64,000 nucleotides of DNA, taken from the NCBI GenBank assembly GCA_964385635.1, contig CAYLPU010000011.1, forward strand, positions 7,139 through 71,138, written 5' to 3'. The stretch comes from CAYLPU01 sp964385635. GTDB lineage: Bacteria > Chloroflexota > Anaerolineae > B4-G1. The notes beneath the pieces are model-generated. The model was not told the origin of the DNA, did not search any database, and was given only the letters and a program-made list of their open reading frames with translations. This document shows positions 17,155 through 26,366 of the stretch, in pieces. Every line of letters begins with the position of its first letter. Position 1 is the stretch's first letter. The position numbers and the translations under genes are program-made.

Positions 17155-17604
17155 TTGGAACGCACGCTAGTTATCATCAAACCCGACGCTGTACAGCGCG
17201 GGCTTAGCGGAGAGATTATTGCCCGTTTCGAACGGCGGGGGCTGTGTATCGCGGCGCTGAAACTGATACAGATTGACGAACCACTGGCTCGACGCCATTA
17301 CGCGATTCACGAGGGGAAGTCCTTCTACGAGCCGCTAATTCGTTACATCACCTCCAGCCCAGTAGTGGTGATGGTATTGGAGGGAAACAACGCTATCGAG
17401 ATCGCGCGCCGCACGATGGGAGCGACCAACCCGGCCGAGGCGGCCCCTGGCACCATCCGTGCTGACTTCGGCCTGGAGATCGGCCGAAACCTGGTGCACG
17501 GTTCCGATGGGCCGGAGACGGCGGCTTTCGAGGTGCCGCTCTTCTTTACCGAGGACGAGATCCTCTCATACGAACGGGACATCGACCGCTGGATATTTGA
17601 GTAG
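17155..17604 (+). CDS. ndk: Nucleoside diphosphate kinase
   Basis: The 149-residue enzyme exchanges gamma-phosphates between nucleoside tri- and diphosphates through a phosphohistidine. The active-site histidine lies in NLVHGSDGPETA, and the ATP-binding start TLVIIKPDAV is intact. Length is normal for a bacterial Ndk. The start is TTG 17155, which follows GAGGAGG by 5 nt. It is cotranscribed with the TPR gene and converges on rsfS, with 4 nt between stop codons. Confidence 0.95.
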   Translation: MERTLVIIKPDAVQRGLSGEIIARFERRGLCIAALKLIQIDEPLARRHYAIHEGKSFYEPLIRYITSSPVVVMVLEGNNAIEIARRTMGATNPAEAAPGTIRADFGLEIGRNLVHGSDGPETAAFEVPLFFTEDEILSYERDIDRWIFE

Positions 17605-17608
17605 CATT

Positions 17609-17947
17609 TCACAGCATCCGTACCACGATCCGCCCGTTCTGCCACAGCCCCTCCAGGTCGTAGAAAGCCCGTATTTCCGGTGCGAACAGGTGGACCACTA
17701 CATCGCCGTAGTCCATCAAAACCCAACCGGTGGCTGGTTCCACGTCGATGTGGAGCGGTCTGACATCGAACCTCCGCTTGGTCTCCTGTTTGATGCTCTC
17801 GGTGATGGTCTTCGCTTGTCGTTCACTGGTGGTGCTGCCGATCACGAAATAGTCAGTCAGGATGGAGATGTCGCGAATGTCGAGCAGCAATACATCTTCG
17901 CCCTTCTTATCGGCAATCATCTCCACGATGTTCCGAGCCAGTTCCAA
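17609..17947 (-). CDS. rsfS: Ribosomal silencing factor RsfS (Iojap family)
   Basis: This 112-residue protein has the Iojap/YbeB fold signatures (VLLLDIRDISILTDYFVIGS, a long helix, then GWVLMDYGDVVVHLF). RsfS binds L14 on the large subunit and stops subunit joining when nutrients are scarce. It is the last gene of a minus-strand run smc-asparaginase-rsfS. Confidence 0.93.
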   Translation of the reverse strand: MELARNIVEMIADKKGEDVLLLDIRDISILTDYFVIGSTTSERQAKTITESIKQETKRRFDVRPLHIDVEPATGWVLMDYGDVVVHLFAPEIRAFYDLEGLWQNGRIVVRML

Positions 17948-17965
17948 TGAGTCCAGTAGTACACC

Positions 17966-18003
17966 TCCCGAAAATGACCAGTGACGAATGACTAATGACC
18001 AAT
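17966..18003. repeat. Short tandem repeats (ATGACCA type) at the end of the asparaginase gene
   Basis: Imperfect copies of a seven-base unit (AATGACC, GTGACGA, ATGACTA, ATGACCA) lie between rsfS and the asparaginase gene. They supply the last few codons and the stop of the latter. Related arrays occur at 57150-57192, 59430-59515 and inside smc. Confidence 0.6.
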
Positions 18004-19017
18004 GGTTAGCGGTTTGTCATTCCATAATCCCGCCATCTCGTTGGTGGTCTGGGCGGATGCGAGCACGACCATCAACTTGATGCGTGCTTTCTGCCCGTTC
18101 AGCCCCTCAGCAAACAGACAACCCAGGTCCGCCAGGGTGCGGTACGCGCCCGGATAGCCGTAGGCGTCCCACACCCGCCCGGAGGGACAACGGCTGGCGA
18201 TTACCACCGGCACTCCTTGGTCTCGCACGCGCTCAATGGTGGGCAACCACCAGGGGGGCACGCGTCCGCCTCCCAATGCCTCGATGACCACGCCCCGAGC
18301 ACCCCGCGCTAGTGCATCCTCCAGCAAATCGGATTCCATGCCTAGCGCCAGTTTAAGCAATGACACGTTCGGTTCCAGGCCACGCCAGTGCAGCACACAC
18401 CGCTCCGGTCGGCGCTCAATGGTGACAGCATCCCCTTCTACCCGGCCCACGGGTCCCCAGCCAGGCGACTGAAAGGTCGCCGTGCTGAGTGTGTGCATCT
18501 TGGTGACACAGCGCGCAGCGTGAATCTCGTCATTGAAGACAACGACCGCGCCCAGGCTTTGCGCCTGTGGTGCGGCTGCGACGCGGATGGCTGCCAGAAG
18601 GTTCGCGTGGCCGTCATACCCTACGTCAGAAGCAGTGCGCATCGCACCGGTGAGGACGATAGGCTTCTCCCCTGGCACAGTCAGATCGAGCAGGTAGGCT
18701 GTCTCCTCCAGCGTATCGGTGCCGTGGGTGATGACCACGCCGTCCACCTCACGTTTCTTCACCAACCCGGCCACCCTCTCGCGAATGACCCACAGCGTAT
18801 CAATCCGGAAGTGAGAACTGGGCAGTCGGACCAGTTCCTCTATGTCCAGTTGAGGTAGCCCGGGCGGCAGCGCCGCCGTGAGTTCGTCCGCGCCAAGAGT
18901 GGGAATCGCCCCGCCCGCCGCAGCATCGTGTTGCATAGCGATGGTGCCGCCAGTGGTTATAATGACGACGCGGCGGCCAGCGGTTGGGAACTGGCGGTTA
19001 GCATCGAAGGCCGTCAT
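17992..19017 (-). CDS. L-asparaginase / glutaminase family amidohydrolase
   Basis: The 341-residue enzyme has both asparaginase threonine motifs: TTGGTIAM near residue 22 and HGTDTLEETAYLL in the middle. These supply the nucleophile and the Thr-Lys-Asp relay. No signal peptide is visible, so a cytoplasmic type I-like enzyme releasing ammonia from asparagine is likely. The final residues (TIGH) come from a short tandem DNA repeat. It lies between smc and rsfS in the same direction. Confidence 0.88.
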   Translation of the reverse strand: MTAFDANRQFPTAGRRVVIITTGGTIAMQHDAAAGGAIPTLGADELTAALPPGLPQLDIEELVRLPSSHFRIDTLWVIRERVAGLVKKREVDGVVITHGTDTLEETAYLLDLTVPGEKPIVLTGAMRTASDVGYDGHANLLAAIRVAAAPQAQSLGAVVVFNDEIHAARCVTKMHTLSTATFQSPGWGPVGRVEGDAVTIERRPERCVLHWRGLEPNVSLLKLALGMESDLLEDALARGARGVVIEALGGGRVPPWWLPTIERVRDQGVPVVIASRCPSGRVWDAYGYPGAYRTLADLGCLFAEGLNGQKARIKLMVVLASAQTTNEMAGLWNDKPLTIGH

Positions 19018-19073
19018 TTTGGGAATGCCCTGTGTGTGTTCTTCAAGAGATCCACGAAAACCTCATTCAACGA

Positions 19074-22000
19074 CTAGTCCAGCTTGAGCGACACTACCTG
19101 CGAAACCCCGTCCGCGCCCATTGAGACGCCGTAGATGGTATCGGCGGCTTCGATGGTGACCCGGTTGTGGGTGATGATGATGAACTGGGTCTGCTGCGCC
19201 AACTCCTGCAGCAGCATGCGGAAGCGTTCCACGTTCGCCTCATCGAGCATCGCGTCTACCTCGTCGAGCACGCAGAAAGGGGTCGGATTGACGTGGAGGA
19301 GGGCGAACAGGAGCGCAGTCGCGGTCAGGGCACGCTCTCCGCCAGAGAGGAGCGCCAACGGCTGCGCACGCTTCCCTGGAGGGTGGGCGACGATGTCCAC
19401 ACCGGTGTTCATCAGGTCGCTGGGCTCGGTCAACTCCAGCCGCGCTGTGCCGCCGTCGAACAGGGTAGTGAACGTTTTGGAGAACCTGGCTGCCACCGCG
19501 TCGAAAGTCTCCTGGAAGGCGGCTTCCATCAGTTCGTCCAATTCGGCCACTATCTGGCGCAGTTGGGCTGAGGCTGTCTCCAGGTCAGTAGACTGCTCGG
19601 TGAGGAAACGATGTCGCTCCTGGACCTCGGCATAGTCGGCCGGGGCGTTGGGATTGACCGATCTCAACCGTCGGAGGCGGGCTTTGAGGCGTTGTATCTC
19701 CTCCTCCAATCCTCCAGGCATTTCCTCAACGATGGGAAGTTGGGAAACCAGTGGTTGCAGGGGCAACGGGGTCTGTGCCGTGACGCTCTCCGCTAGTTCC
19801 AGTTCGACCAGCCCCAGGTCTTCCTCAATGTGCCGGGCTAGAAGCCGTAACTCATCCCGGCAGCGGGCGACGTCCAATTGGGCACGGCCCTGGCGGGTCT
19901 CCACATCGCGCATCCGGTCGCGGGCTCGTCGCTCTTGCTCTTCCGTCGCTGCCTGCTCTTCGCGGAGACGTGTCAGTTCCTCCTCGGCAGGCTGAATATG
20001 CGTGCGCATCTGGTGCAGTTGTCCTTCCATCTGTGATGTCTCTGAGCGCAACTCCTGGGTGCGTGCGACGATAGCGACGTGTTCGGTCTCCAGTTCCTCA
20101 GCCCGTTGGCGCCGGGCGGCCATCTGCGTCTGAAGCCGCGCCAGCAATGCTGTCTCCCTCTGCAAGGCTGCCTGCTGGCTGCGCAGGGCTTCTTCTGTCA
20201 CTGCGACCTCAGTGCGGGCCTTCCCCACCCTCTCCCGTTCGACCCGCGCCGCCTCCTCGCTGGCAGCCGCCACCTGCTGGGCCAGTTCCTCCAACCTGGC
20301 CTCCAGTGCCGTCACCCGTTCAACCCCCGCACGCCGCTGTTCCTCAATCTCCTGACTTTGCCATTCGCCATTCGCCATTTGCGAGGATTCCGCACGCAAT
20401 TCCTGGAGGCGGGCGACGATAGCGGTCTGCTCAGCCTCCAGATCGCCAGCCTGTCCACGCAGGGCAGTCATCTGTGCCCCAAGCCGCTCTAGCAGTGCTT
20501 CCTCCCGTTGCAGAGTAGCCCGCTGATTGCGCAGCGTCTCCTCGGCCACCGCGCCCTCGGTGCGAACCGTACCCAGCCTCTCCCGGACGACCTGCGCCGC
20601 CTTCTCCCTGACCGCCGTCGCCTGCCGATCCAGCTCTTCCAACTCGGCTTCCAGTGCCGCGATCCGTCCGGTCTCCGCCTGCTGCCGCTCCTCAATTTCC
20701 TGACCACGGTGCTGAACCTCCTCCAACCGCGCGGGAAGTTCCCGGTGGGACCGCTCGCCCGCAAGAATACCGCCCGTCCCAGCCTGCCCCACCGAGAGAG
20801 CACCGTTGGCTCGCAGGACAATGCCCGTACTGGTGACGCAGCGGCTTCCCGGCGGCATGGCGGGGAGCAGCGCCCGGGCCGCCGTCAGGTCGTCGCACAG
20901 CGCCACAGCCCCCAGCACCGTTTCGACCGCCGGTCGCACACGCTCGTCGCAGATAACGACGTCGGCAGCACGCAGCGCACCCGAGGGCAACGGCGGGATC
21001 GGGCGGAGGGTATCCAGCGGCAGCAAGGTCAGTCGCCCCCCTGCGGATTCGAGATCCCGGCGCACCTCCTCCACGACGGAAGCCCGCTCCACTACGACAG
21101 CCTGAAGGTCAATACCCAGCGCGGCCTCGACGGCGCGCTCCCACTCAGGAACCACCTGAATCAGCGCCGCCAGCGGCCCGAGAACATTGTCCAGATCAGC
21201 TTGCTGGAGCGCCCGAACGCCAGCGTCACGAGCAGCCCGCGCGTCGCGCATCTGGCTCAACGCTGCCTGCTCGCCTGCCAGGCGGGCCGCCTCCGCGCGG
21301 ACCTGGAGGAGTGCCTGATTTAACCGTTCCAACTGCGCGCGACGAGAGTGTAATTCCTGCTCCACCCGAATATGCTGCCGGTCGGGTTCCTGCGCCTGCT
21401 CCTGCACAGCCGCCCACTCCTGCTCCAGGTCCGCCAAACGCCGCTTGCGCTCCGCCAGTCCGCGTTCCAGTTGCTCGACCTGAGCGCGGGCCTGAGCGAC
21501 CCGCTCCGCCTGCGCCTCTCGCTGACCGTCCAGGGGTTCGAGTGCGGCCAGGATCTCCTCACGCCGGACCTGCAACTGCCGCGCCCGCTCCTCTGCCACG
21601 GCTTGCTCGCTTGCCAGGCGGACCGTCTCTGCGCGCACGTCGAGGAACGCCTGATTCAACCGCTCCAACTGCGCGCGATGGGCGCGCAACTCCTGCTCCA
21701 CCTGGGCGCGCTGCCGGGCGGGTTCCTGCGCCTGCTCCTGCACGGTCGCCCACTCCCGCTCCAGATCCGCCAATCGTTGCTTGCGCTCCGCCAGATCGCA
21801 CTCCAGTTGCTCGGCCCGGGCACATGCCTGGGCGACTTTCTCTGCCTGCGTCTCTTGCTGGGTGCGCAAGAGTTCAAGTTCGGCCAGCAGTTCCTCGCGC
21901 CGGGCCTTGAGTAGACGCGCTCGTTCCTCTGCCACGGCTAGTTCGCGCTGTACTTTGTCGGCCATGACATGAAGGTCGGCACTCTCGCGGTGCCACTCCT

Positions 22001-22850
22001 GCAGTCTGGTGCGCAGTTCGCTCTCCTGCTGGCGCAGTTGGACCAATTGCTCGTTCAGTGTGGCTGCTTTTCTCCGCTGCGCCTCCAGACTGGTTTCCAG
22101 GGCGGAGGCTCTCTCCAGAACACGGTCCAGCGTGTTCTGCTGGTGCCCCCAATGGTAGCCGTACCATGTGCGCTGCAACCGTTCCAGGTGGGTGGTCAGC
22201 CGCTGACATTCTTCCACCTGCTCTGCCTCTCGCTCAAGCCGGTTCAGGCGCGGGGTGATTTCGTTGACGATGTCGTGGATGCGCTCCAGGTTGCGCTGCG
22301 TCTCGTCCAACCGTTGGACGGCGCTTTCCCGTCGGTTGCGATAGAGGCTGATGCCGGCGGCCTCCTCGAAGAGAGTACGCCGTTCCTGAGATCGCAGCGA
22401 GAGCGCGGCGTCCACCAGGCCCTGCCCGATGACGGTGTAAGCACGTTGGCTGAGACCACTCTCGGCCAGCAATTCAGTGATATCGCGCAGTCGCACCCGT
22501 GCTCCATTGATGAGGTACTCGTTGTCGCCGGAACGGTAAGCGCGGCGAGTGAGGGTAACCTCGCTGAACTCGATGGGCAGCCAGCCATCGGAGTTGTTGA
22601 GGGTCAAGGAAACTTCGGCCATACCGGACCGGGAGCGACGCTGCCCGCCGGCAAAGATCATGTCGGCAGTGGACTTGCCCCGCAGGATGCGCATTCTCTG
22701 TTCGCCCAACGTCCAACAGATAGCGTCGGCAACGTTGCTCTTGCCTGACCCGTTGGGGCCGACAATTGCCGTGATGCCGGTGGGGAACAAGAATTCGGTC
22801 TTGGTCGCGAAGGACTTGTATCCCTGGAGTGTCACATGTTTCAGGCGCAT
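19074..22850 (-). CDS. smc: Chromosome segregation ATPase SMC
   Basis: The 1258-residue protein has the Walker A box GPNGSGKSN at residues 31-39, then a long coiled coil to about 530. The hinge lies at about 535-700, followed by the return coiled coil and the C-terminal ABC signature LSGGERALTA with Walker B FCVLDEVDAMLDEAN. It organises and segregates the chromosome. I start it at ATG 22850 (MRLKHVTLQG), the family's usual beginning, rather than 15 codons upstream. Both coiled-coil arms contain an internal duplication of similar size (residues 306-529 and 718-941). An 8-residue stretch ANGEWQSQ (826-833) is encoded by an AATGGCG tandem repeat. Confidence 0.93.
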   Translation of the reverse strand: MRLKHVTLQGYKSFATKTEFLFPTGITAIVGPNGSGKSNVADAICWTLGEQRMRILRGKSTADMIFAGGQRRSRSGMAEVSLTLNNSDGWLPIEFSEVTLTRRAYRSGDNEYLINGARVRLRDITELLAESGLSQRAYTVIGQGLVDAALSLRSQERRTLFEEAAGISLYRNRRESAVQRLDETQRNLERIHDIVNEITPRLNRLEREAEQVEECQRLTTHLERLQRTWYGYHWGHQQNTLDRVLERASALETSLEAQRRKAATLNEQLVQLRQQESELRTRLQEWHRESADLHVMADKVQRELAVAEERARLLKARREELLAELELLRTQQETQAEKVAQACARAEQLECDLAERKQRLADLEREWATVQEQAQEPARQRAQVEQELRAHRAQLERLNQAFLDVRAETVRLASEQAVAEERARQLQVRREEILAALEPLDGQREAQAERVAQARAQVEQLERGLAERKRRLADLEQEWAAVQEQAQEPDRQHIRVEQELHSRRAQLERLNQALLQVRAEAARLAGEQAALSQMRDARAARDAGVRALQQADLDNVLGPLAALIQVVPEWERAVEAALGIDLQAVVVERASVVEEVRRDLESAGGRLTLLPLDTLRPIPPLPSGALRAADVVICDERVRPAVETVLGAVALCDDLTAARALLPAMPPGSRCVTSTGIVLRANGALSVGQAGTGGILAGERSHRELPARLEEVQHRGQEIEERQQAETGRIAALEAELEELDRQATAVREKAAQVVRERLGTVRTEGAVAEETLRNQRATLQREEALLERLGAQMTALRGQAGDLEAEQTAIVARLQELRAESSQMANGEWQSQEIEEQRRAGVERVTALEARLEELAQQVAAASEEAARVERERVGKARTEVAVTEEALRSQQAALQRETALLARLQTQMAARRQRAEELETEHVAIVARTQELRSETSQMEGQLHQMRTHIQPAEEELTRLREEQAATEEQERRARDRMRDVETRQGRAQLDVARCRDELRLLARHIEEDLGLVELELAESVTAQTPLPLQPLVSQLPIVEEMPGGLEEEIQRLKARLRRLRSVNPNAPADYAEVQERHRFLTEQSTDLETASAQLRQIVAELDELMEAAFQETFDAVAARFSKTFTTLFDGGTARLELTEPSDLMNTGVDIVAHPPGKRAQPLALLSGGERALTATALLFALLHVNPTPFCVLDEVDAMLDEANVERFRMLLQELAQQTQFIIITHNRVTIEAADTIYGVSMGADGVSQVVSLKLD
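20352..20375 (-). repeat. AATGGCG tandem repeat translated within smc
   Basis: On the minus strand GCGAATGGCGAATGGC codes for ANGEW at the joint between the two duplicated segments of the SMC return arm. The motif belongs to the same kind of short repeat seen elsewhere between genes. It keeps the reading frame. Confidence 0.6.
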
Positions 22851-22896
22851 AGGTCTCTGTAGACGCAGTATACCGCGCTTGTGGAGAGATTGCAAA

Positions 22897-22924
22897 TTGC
22901 AGATTGCGGGAGGGGATGTATAAT
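22897..22924 (+). promoter_or_regulatory. Promoter of the metallophosphoesterase (leaderless start)
   Basis: TTGCAG (22897-22902) and TATAAT (22919-22924) are spaced by 16 bp. The GTG at 22931 lies just where transcription should begin, and the upstream ATG at 22916 overlaps the -10, so it cannot be used on this transcript. Confidence 0.6.
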
Positions 22925-22930
22925 GGTGGC

Positions 22931-23827
22931 GTGGTACACAGAGTCACGCGGCGGCGGTTTCTCAAGTGGATGTTGGGCAGCACGGCGACAGCCGGGTTCT
23001 CGGTTCTTGGGGGAGTAGGCTACGCCGCGTTCATCGAACCGCGCTGGCCAGTGGTGGAGCGGGTAGATGTGCCGCTGCCTGGCCTGCCCACCGATCTTGA
23101 TGGCTTCACCATCGTGCAGCTTTCGGACCTGCACCGTGGGCCAGTAATGACGCAGGAGAACATCACACAGGCGGTAGAACTGGCACTGCGACAGGAGGCC
23201 GACTTGATCGTACTGACCGGCGACTACGTGTCGAGCTCCGCCGACTACGCTCCCTCTTGCGCAGAGGCGCTGTCTCCGCTGGTGGCTTCTGGTGACGTGC
23301 TGGCTTGCATAGGCAATCACGACCATTGGACCAATGCCGACGCCGTCGCCGGGGTGCTGGCAGACGCCGGGATCACCGTGCTGTGCAACGCGGCGCAGGA
23401 CGTGGCGGATGGGCTATGGGTGGCAGCGGTGGACGACGTATGGGAACGGTACGCTGACCTGGAGAAGGCACTGGAGGGGGTGCCGGCCGGCTCAGCGGTC
23501 GTGCTTCTGGCGCACGAACCCGACTACGCCGATGAGGTGGCAGCCGACGGGCGGGTGAGTCTGCAACTTTCGGGTCACTCTCACGGGGGGCAGGTGCGGT
23601 TGCCCTTCATCGGGCCGCCGCTTCTGCCCTACCTGGGCCGCAAGTACCCGGCGGGGCTCTACCGGGTGGGCGGGATGTGGCTCTACGTCAACCGGGGCGT
23701 AGGGCTGATTAGCCCACCGGTGCGCTTCAACTGCCGCCCGGAGGTGACGCTGTTGACGTTGGTAAGAAGACATGGTACGATGGAATCAGGCCGGAGGAGG
23801 TGGACCGACAGAGGAGACACGCTTTGA
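22931..23827 (+). CDS. Tat-exported metallophosphoesterase (YkuE type)
   Basis: The 298-residue protein has a twin-arginine signal (TRRRFLKWML with a hydrophobic stretch) and then a calcineurin-like phosphoesterase domain. Its metal ligands are SDLH, TGDYV, GNHDH, a later LLAHEPDY and GHSHGGQ. Related YkuE/YaeI proteins act outside the membrane on lipid-linked or nucleotide phosphate esters. The GTG at 22931 is chosen because of the promoter position. The final 13 codons overlap the end of rnc on the other strand. Confidence 0.85.
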   Translation: MVHRVTRRRFLKWMLGSTATAGFSVLGGVGYAAFIEPRWPVVERVDVPLPGLPTDLDGFTIVQLSDLHRGPVMTQENITQAVELALRQEADLIVLTGDYVSSSADYAPSCAEALSPLVASGDVLACIGNHDHWTNADAVAGVLADAGITVLCNAAQDVADGLWVAAVDDVWERYADLEKALEGVPAGSAVVLLAHEPDYADEVAADGRVSLQLSGHSHGGQVRLPFIGPPLLPYLGRKYPAGLYRVGGMWLYVNRGVGLISPPVRFNCRPEVTLLTLVRRHGTMESGRRRWTDRGDTL

Positions 23828-24547
23828 CACAAGGGCCTCCCATGCTTTCTGAGCCGCTGCCTGTTCTGCCGCCTGCTTACTGCGCCCGGTTCCCTGCCCC
23901 GCCATCTCTTTGCCTAGAAGCACCTCCGCCACGAAGGTCTTGGCATGGTCAGGCCCCTTTTCGGCGGCGATGCGATAGTGAGGTGTGATCCCTAGTTCGG
24001 CCTGGCTCCACTCCTGAAGGCGGCTCTTGGAGTCCCAGTCCGCCTCTGCCGCCAGCGTTGCCTCGGCCACTGGCTTAATGAGTGGCTCAATGAAGGTTTC
24101 GGAGGCCGCCATCCCGCCGTCGAGGTAGAGTGCCCCCACGACGGCTTCGAAGGTATCACACAGATTGGCGTCTCGTTCCCGCCCTCCGCCCTCCTCCTCT
24201 CCGTGGCCCAGCCGCAACGCCTTTCCGATTCCCACCCGCCTGGCAAGTCGTGCCAGCGTCTCAGTGCGCACCAGAGCAGCTCGCAGGCGGGTCATTTGCC
24301 CCTCGTTGAAGTCGGGGTAGTGGCGGTAGACCCATGCGCCAGCGACGAAGTCGAGCACCGCGTCACCTAAGAATTCGAGGCGCTGGTTGTCTCCAATTCC
24401 ATCCTCTGGATGTTCGTTGACGTAGGAGGGATGGGTGAGGGCGCGGCAGAGCAGATCCAGGTCACGAAAGTGGTGCCTCAGTGCCTGTTGAAGGGCTTCG
24501 AGGTTGGTGGCTGAGTGCTGGATGTTGGATGTTGAACTGTTGCTCAT
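23786..24547 (-). CDS. rnc: Ribonuclease III
   Basis: The 253-residue endonuclease cuts double-stranded RNA, including rRNA precursors. The catalytic signature NQRLEFLGDAVLDF, the second acidic motif (LCDTFEAVVGALYLDGG) and the C-terminal double-stranded-RNA-binding domain are all present. Its start ATG overlaps the stop of the threonine synthase-MazG gene by 4 nt. The first 15 residues are a low-complexity Ser/Asn/Thr stretch encoded by short CAACATC repeats and are probably dispensable. The last codons overlap the convergent metallophosphoesterase gene by 42 bp. Confidence 0.94.
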   Translation of the reverse strand: MSNSSTSNIQHSATNLEALQQALRHHFRDLDLLCRALTHPSYVNEHPEDGIGDNQRLEFLGDAVLDFVAGAWVYRHYPDFNEGQMTRLRAALVRTETLARLARRVGIGKALRLGHGEEEGGGRERDANLCDTFEAVVGALYLDGGMAASETFIEPLIKPVAEATLAAEADWDSKSRLQEWSQAELGITPHYRIAAEKGPDHAKTFVAEVLLGKEMAGQGTGRSKQAAEQAAAQKAWEALVSKRVSSVGPPPPA

Positions 24548-25944
24548 TCCGATCCCGTTTCTCTGTGTTCTACCAGCCGGTGCTCGTATTTCTCCAATGC
24601 AGCACTAAGTGCGCTGTTGGCTTCCACGCCGCAGGCTTCGGCCAGCATCAGCAGGCTGTAGAGCGCGTCTCCCAGTTCGTCCGCCAGTTGGGGGCGGAAC
24701 TGGAGGACTCGCCGCCCGTAGTCTGTGGCCAGTAATATCTCCTTTACCACCTCACCGACCTCAGAGACCAGATCGAGCGCGTGGGTGGCTGGATCGTGCA
24801 GTAGATTGTGGCGCTGAGCGAAAGCGGCGACTTTTTGCTGCCAGTTGGCTACGGGCGGTGGGCTCTTGAACCCACTCCCGGTCAACACGACGACCGGCAC
24901 ATCGCCCAGGCGGTCGCGCAAGTGATCCAGCGCCGCCACGGCAAGCGCGGAGGTCGGCTCGACGTAGACTCCCCGCCGGGCCAGTTTTCTCTGTGCGGCC
25001 AGAGTCTCTTCGTCCGGCAGGGCCAGTACCGCGCCACCGCTTCCGCGCACAGCAGACAGCACCGCCCGGCCCCAGGGTGGTGCGGCAATCCGCACACCCT
25101 CCGCGATGGTCTCTTGCTCCTCGATTGGCTCTATGTTGGCCTCATCGCACTCCCAGGCGCGTGCTAGTGGCGCACACGCTTGTGCCTGCACACCGAGAAG
25201 ACGCGGCAGCCGCTCTATGAGACCCGCCGCCAACAGCTCACTGAAGCCAGCGTGCAACCCAAGCAGCAACCCTCCTTGTCCCACTGGCACCACGACGCTT
25301 TCTGGTGCGCGACCGTTCAACTGCTCCCACAATTCGAAGGCGATGGTCTTCATGCCCTGCGGATAGAGGGGGCTGTAGACGTGGCTGGCATAGACAGCGC
25401 CCTCCTTGGCAGCCTGGCGCACGGCGCGAGCGGCCTCACTGCGGGGTCCGGGCACTGGCACGACCTCCGCGCCGTAGGCCGCGATCTGTGCCTGCTTGAC
25501 CGGTGACGTGTGGGCCGGCACATATACGGTGGCGTGGAGGTCTGCGCGGGCGGCATAGGCCGCCAACGCAGCACCGGCATTGCCCGAAGAATCCTCGACG
25601 ACATCCCGCACGCCCACTGCCTTCAGCGCCGTGACCAGCACAGTCGCGCCCCGGTCTTTGAAGGAGCCCGTGGGGTTGAGGTGCTCGGCCTTGAGGTAGA
25701 TGGGGCGGTTGTGCCATTCGGCGGCGACCAACGGGGTCCAGCCCTCGCCCAGCGTCACCGGAGCCGTACCATCCAGCAAAGGCAGCGAAGCCCGGTAACG
25801 CCAGAGGGTGTGCTCTCGTTCATCCACGAGAGTTTGGTCGAAGGAGGAGACGCCCGCGATCTCCAGCGTACCGCCGCAATCACAACACCAGTGCGCGGGA
25901 TCGAAAGGCCAACTCCGCGAGCAATCGCTACAGTACAGGTTCAC
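24544..25944 (-). CDS. Threonine synthase-like PLP enzyme fused to a MazG-like pyrophosphohydrolase domain
   Basis: The 466-residue protein starts with a small zinc-ribbon-like segment (CSDCS, WCCDCGG). A fold-type II PLP enzyme of the threonine synthase family follows, with its PLP lysine in NPTGSFKDRGA, a SSGNAGAALAAYAA phosphate loop, and the end LTGSGFKSP. After about residue 375 an all-alpha MazG-like domain follows. Its ExxE-ExxD metal motif is visible as EVGE and ELGD, within LVSEVGEVVKEI and LADELGDALYSLLMLAE. The GTG start at 25944 overlaps the HEPN stop (GTGA). Threonine synthases do not usually carry a nucleotide pyrophosphohydrolase. The purpose of the fusion is unknown. Confidence 0.82.
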   Translation of the reverse strand: MNLYCSDCSRSWPFDPAHWCCDCGGTLEIAGVSSFDQTLVDEREHTLWRYRASLPLLDGTAPVTLGEGWTPLVAAEWHNRPIYLKAEHLNPTGSFKDRGATVLVTALKAVGVRDVVEDSSGNAGAALAAYAARADLHATVYVPAHTSPVKQAQIAAYGAEVVPVPGPRSEAARAVRQAAKEGAVYASHVYSPLYPQGMKTIAFELWEQLNGRAPESVVVPVGQGGLLLGLHAGFSELLAAGLIERLPRLLGVQAQACAPLARAWECDEANIEPIEEQETIAEGVRIAAPPWGRAVLSAVRGSGGAVLALPDEETLAAQRKLARRGVYVEPTSALAVAALDHLRDRLGDVPVVVLTGSGFKSPPPVANWQQKVAAFAQRHNLLHDPATHALDLVSEVGEVVKEILLATDYGRRVLQFRPQLADELGDALYSLLMLAEACGVEANSALSAALEKYEHRLVEHRETGSE

Positions 25945-26366
25945 CTGGGCTCGCCCTCGGCACCCTCCAATACCTCCACGATCCACTGGATAACGTGCTG
26001 CGCCTGGCGAAGCGCCTTCTCTGCGTCATCAGCGTCGAAGGCCTCGGCCGGAATTCCGCCTGGCAGCCCATTGGGATAGCGGGTGGGAATATAGTGTCGA
26101 TCGAGTCCCCCTCCCACGCCAATCAGTGTCTCGAAGCGAGCGTCGTACTCGGCGGCTTGTCGGGCCAGGTCGGCCACCGAATGCCCCCACACCCTTTCCA
26201 CTCCTTGGGCATACAGATAGCCCTTCAGGGCCTTCTCGCCAGCCTGCTGCGCCAGAAAGCACGTCAGGTGGTAACGCCCGCCAGCCTGGTTGTAGCGGGC
26301 ATCATCAATGTCTTGCCGCGCTTGCCGCAGCCAGCGTTCGCCTTCCTCTCTCGGATCAGGCCTCAT
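25941..26366 (-). CDS. HEPN-domain protein (toxin-like partner of MNT)
   Basis: The 141-residue protein is mostly helical, and the stretch CFLAQQAGEKALKGYLYAQG with a later GHSVADL fits the HEPN family. HEPN proteins paired with a minimal nucleotidyltransferase form HEPN-MNT (type VII) toxin-antitoxin modules, where the nucleotidyltransferase modifies the HEPN RNase. The nearest R-x-n-H element is R-V-W-G-H (three residues between), shorter than the R-x4-6-H nuclease motif, so activity is uncertain. ATG 26366 is the start and overlaps the MNT gene by 11 nt. Confidence 0.78.
   Translation of the reverse strand: MRPDPREEGERWLRQARQDIDDARYNQAGGRYHLTCFLAQQAGEKALKGYLYAQGVERVWGHSVADLARQAAEYDARFETLIGVGGGLDRHYIPTRYPNGLPGGIPAEAFDADDAEKALRQAQHVIQWIVEVLEGAEGEPR

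Noticed and set aside
19648..22748. Several long frames opposite smc
   Set aside because: They are shadows of the coiled-coil coding sequence and have no family or start signal.
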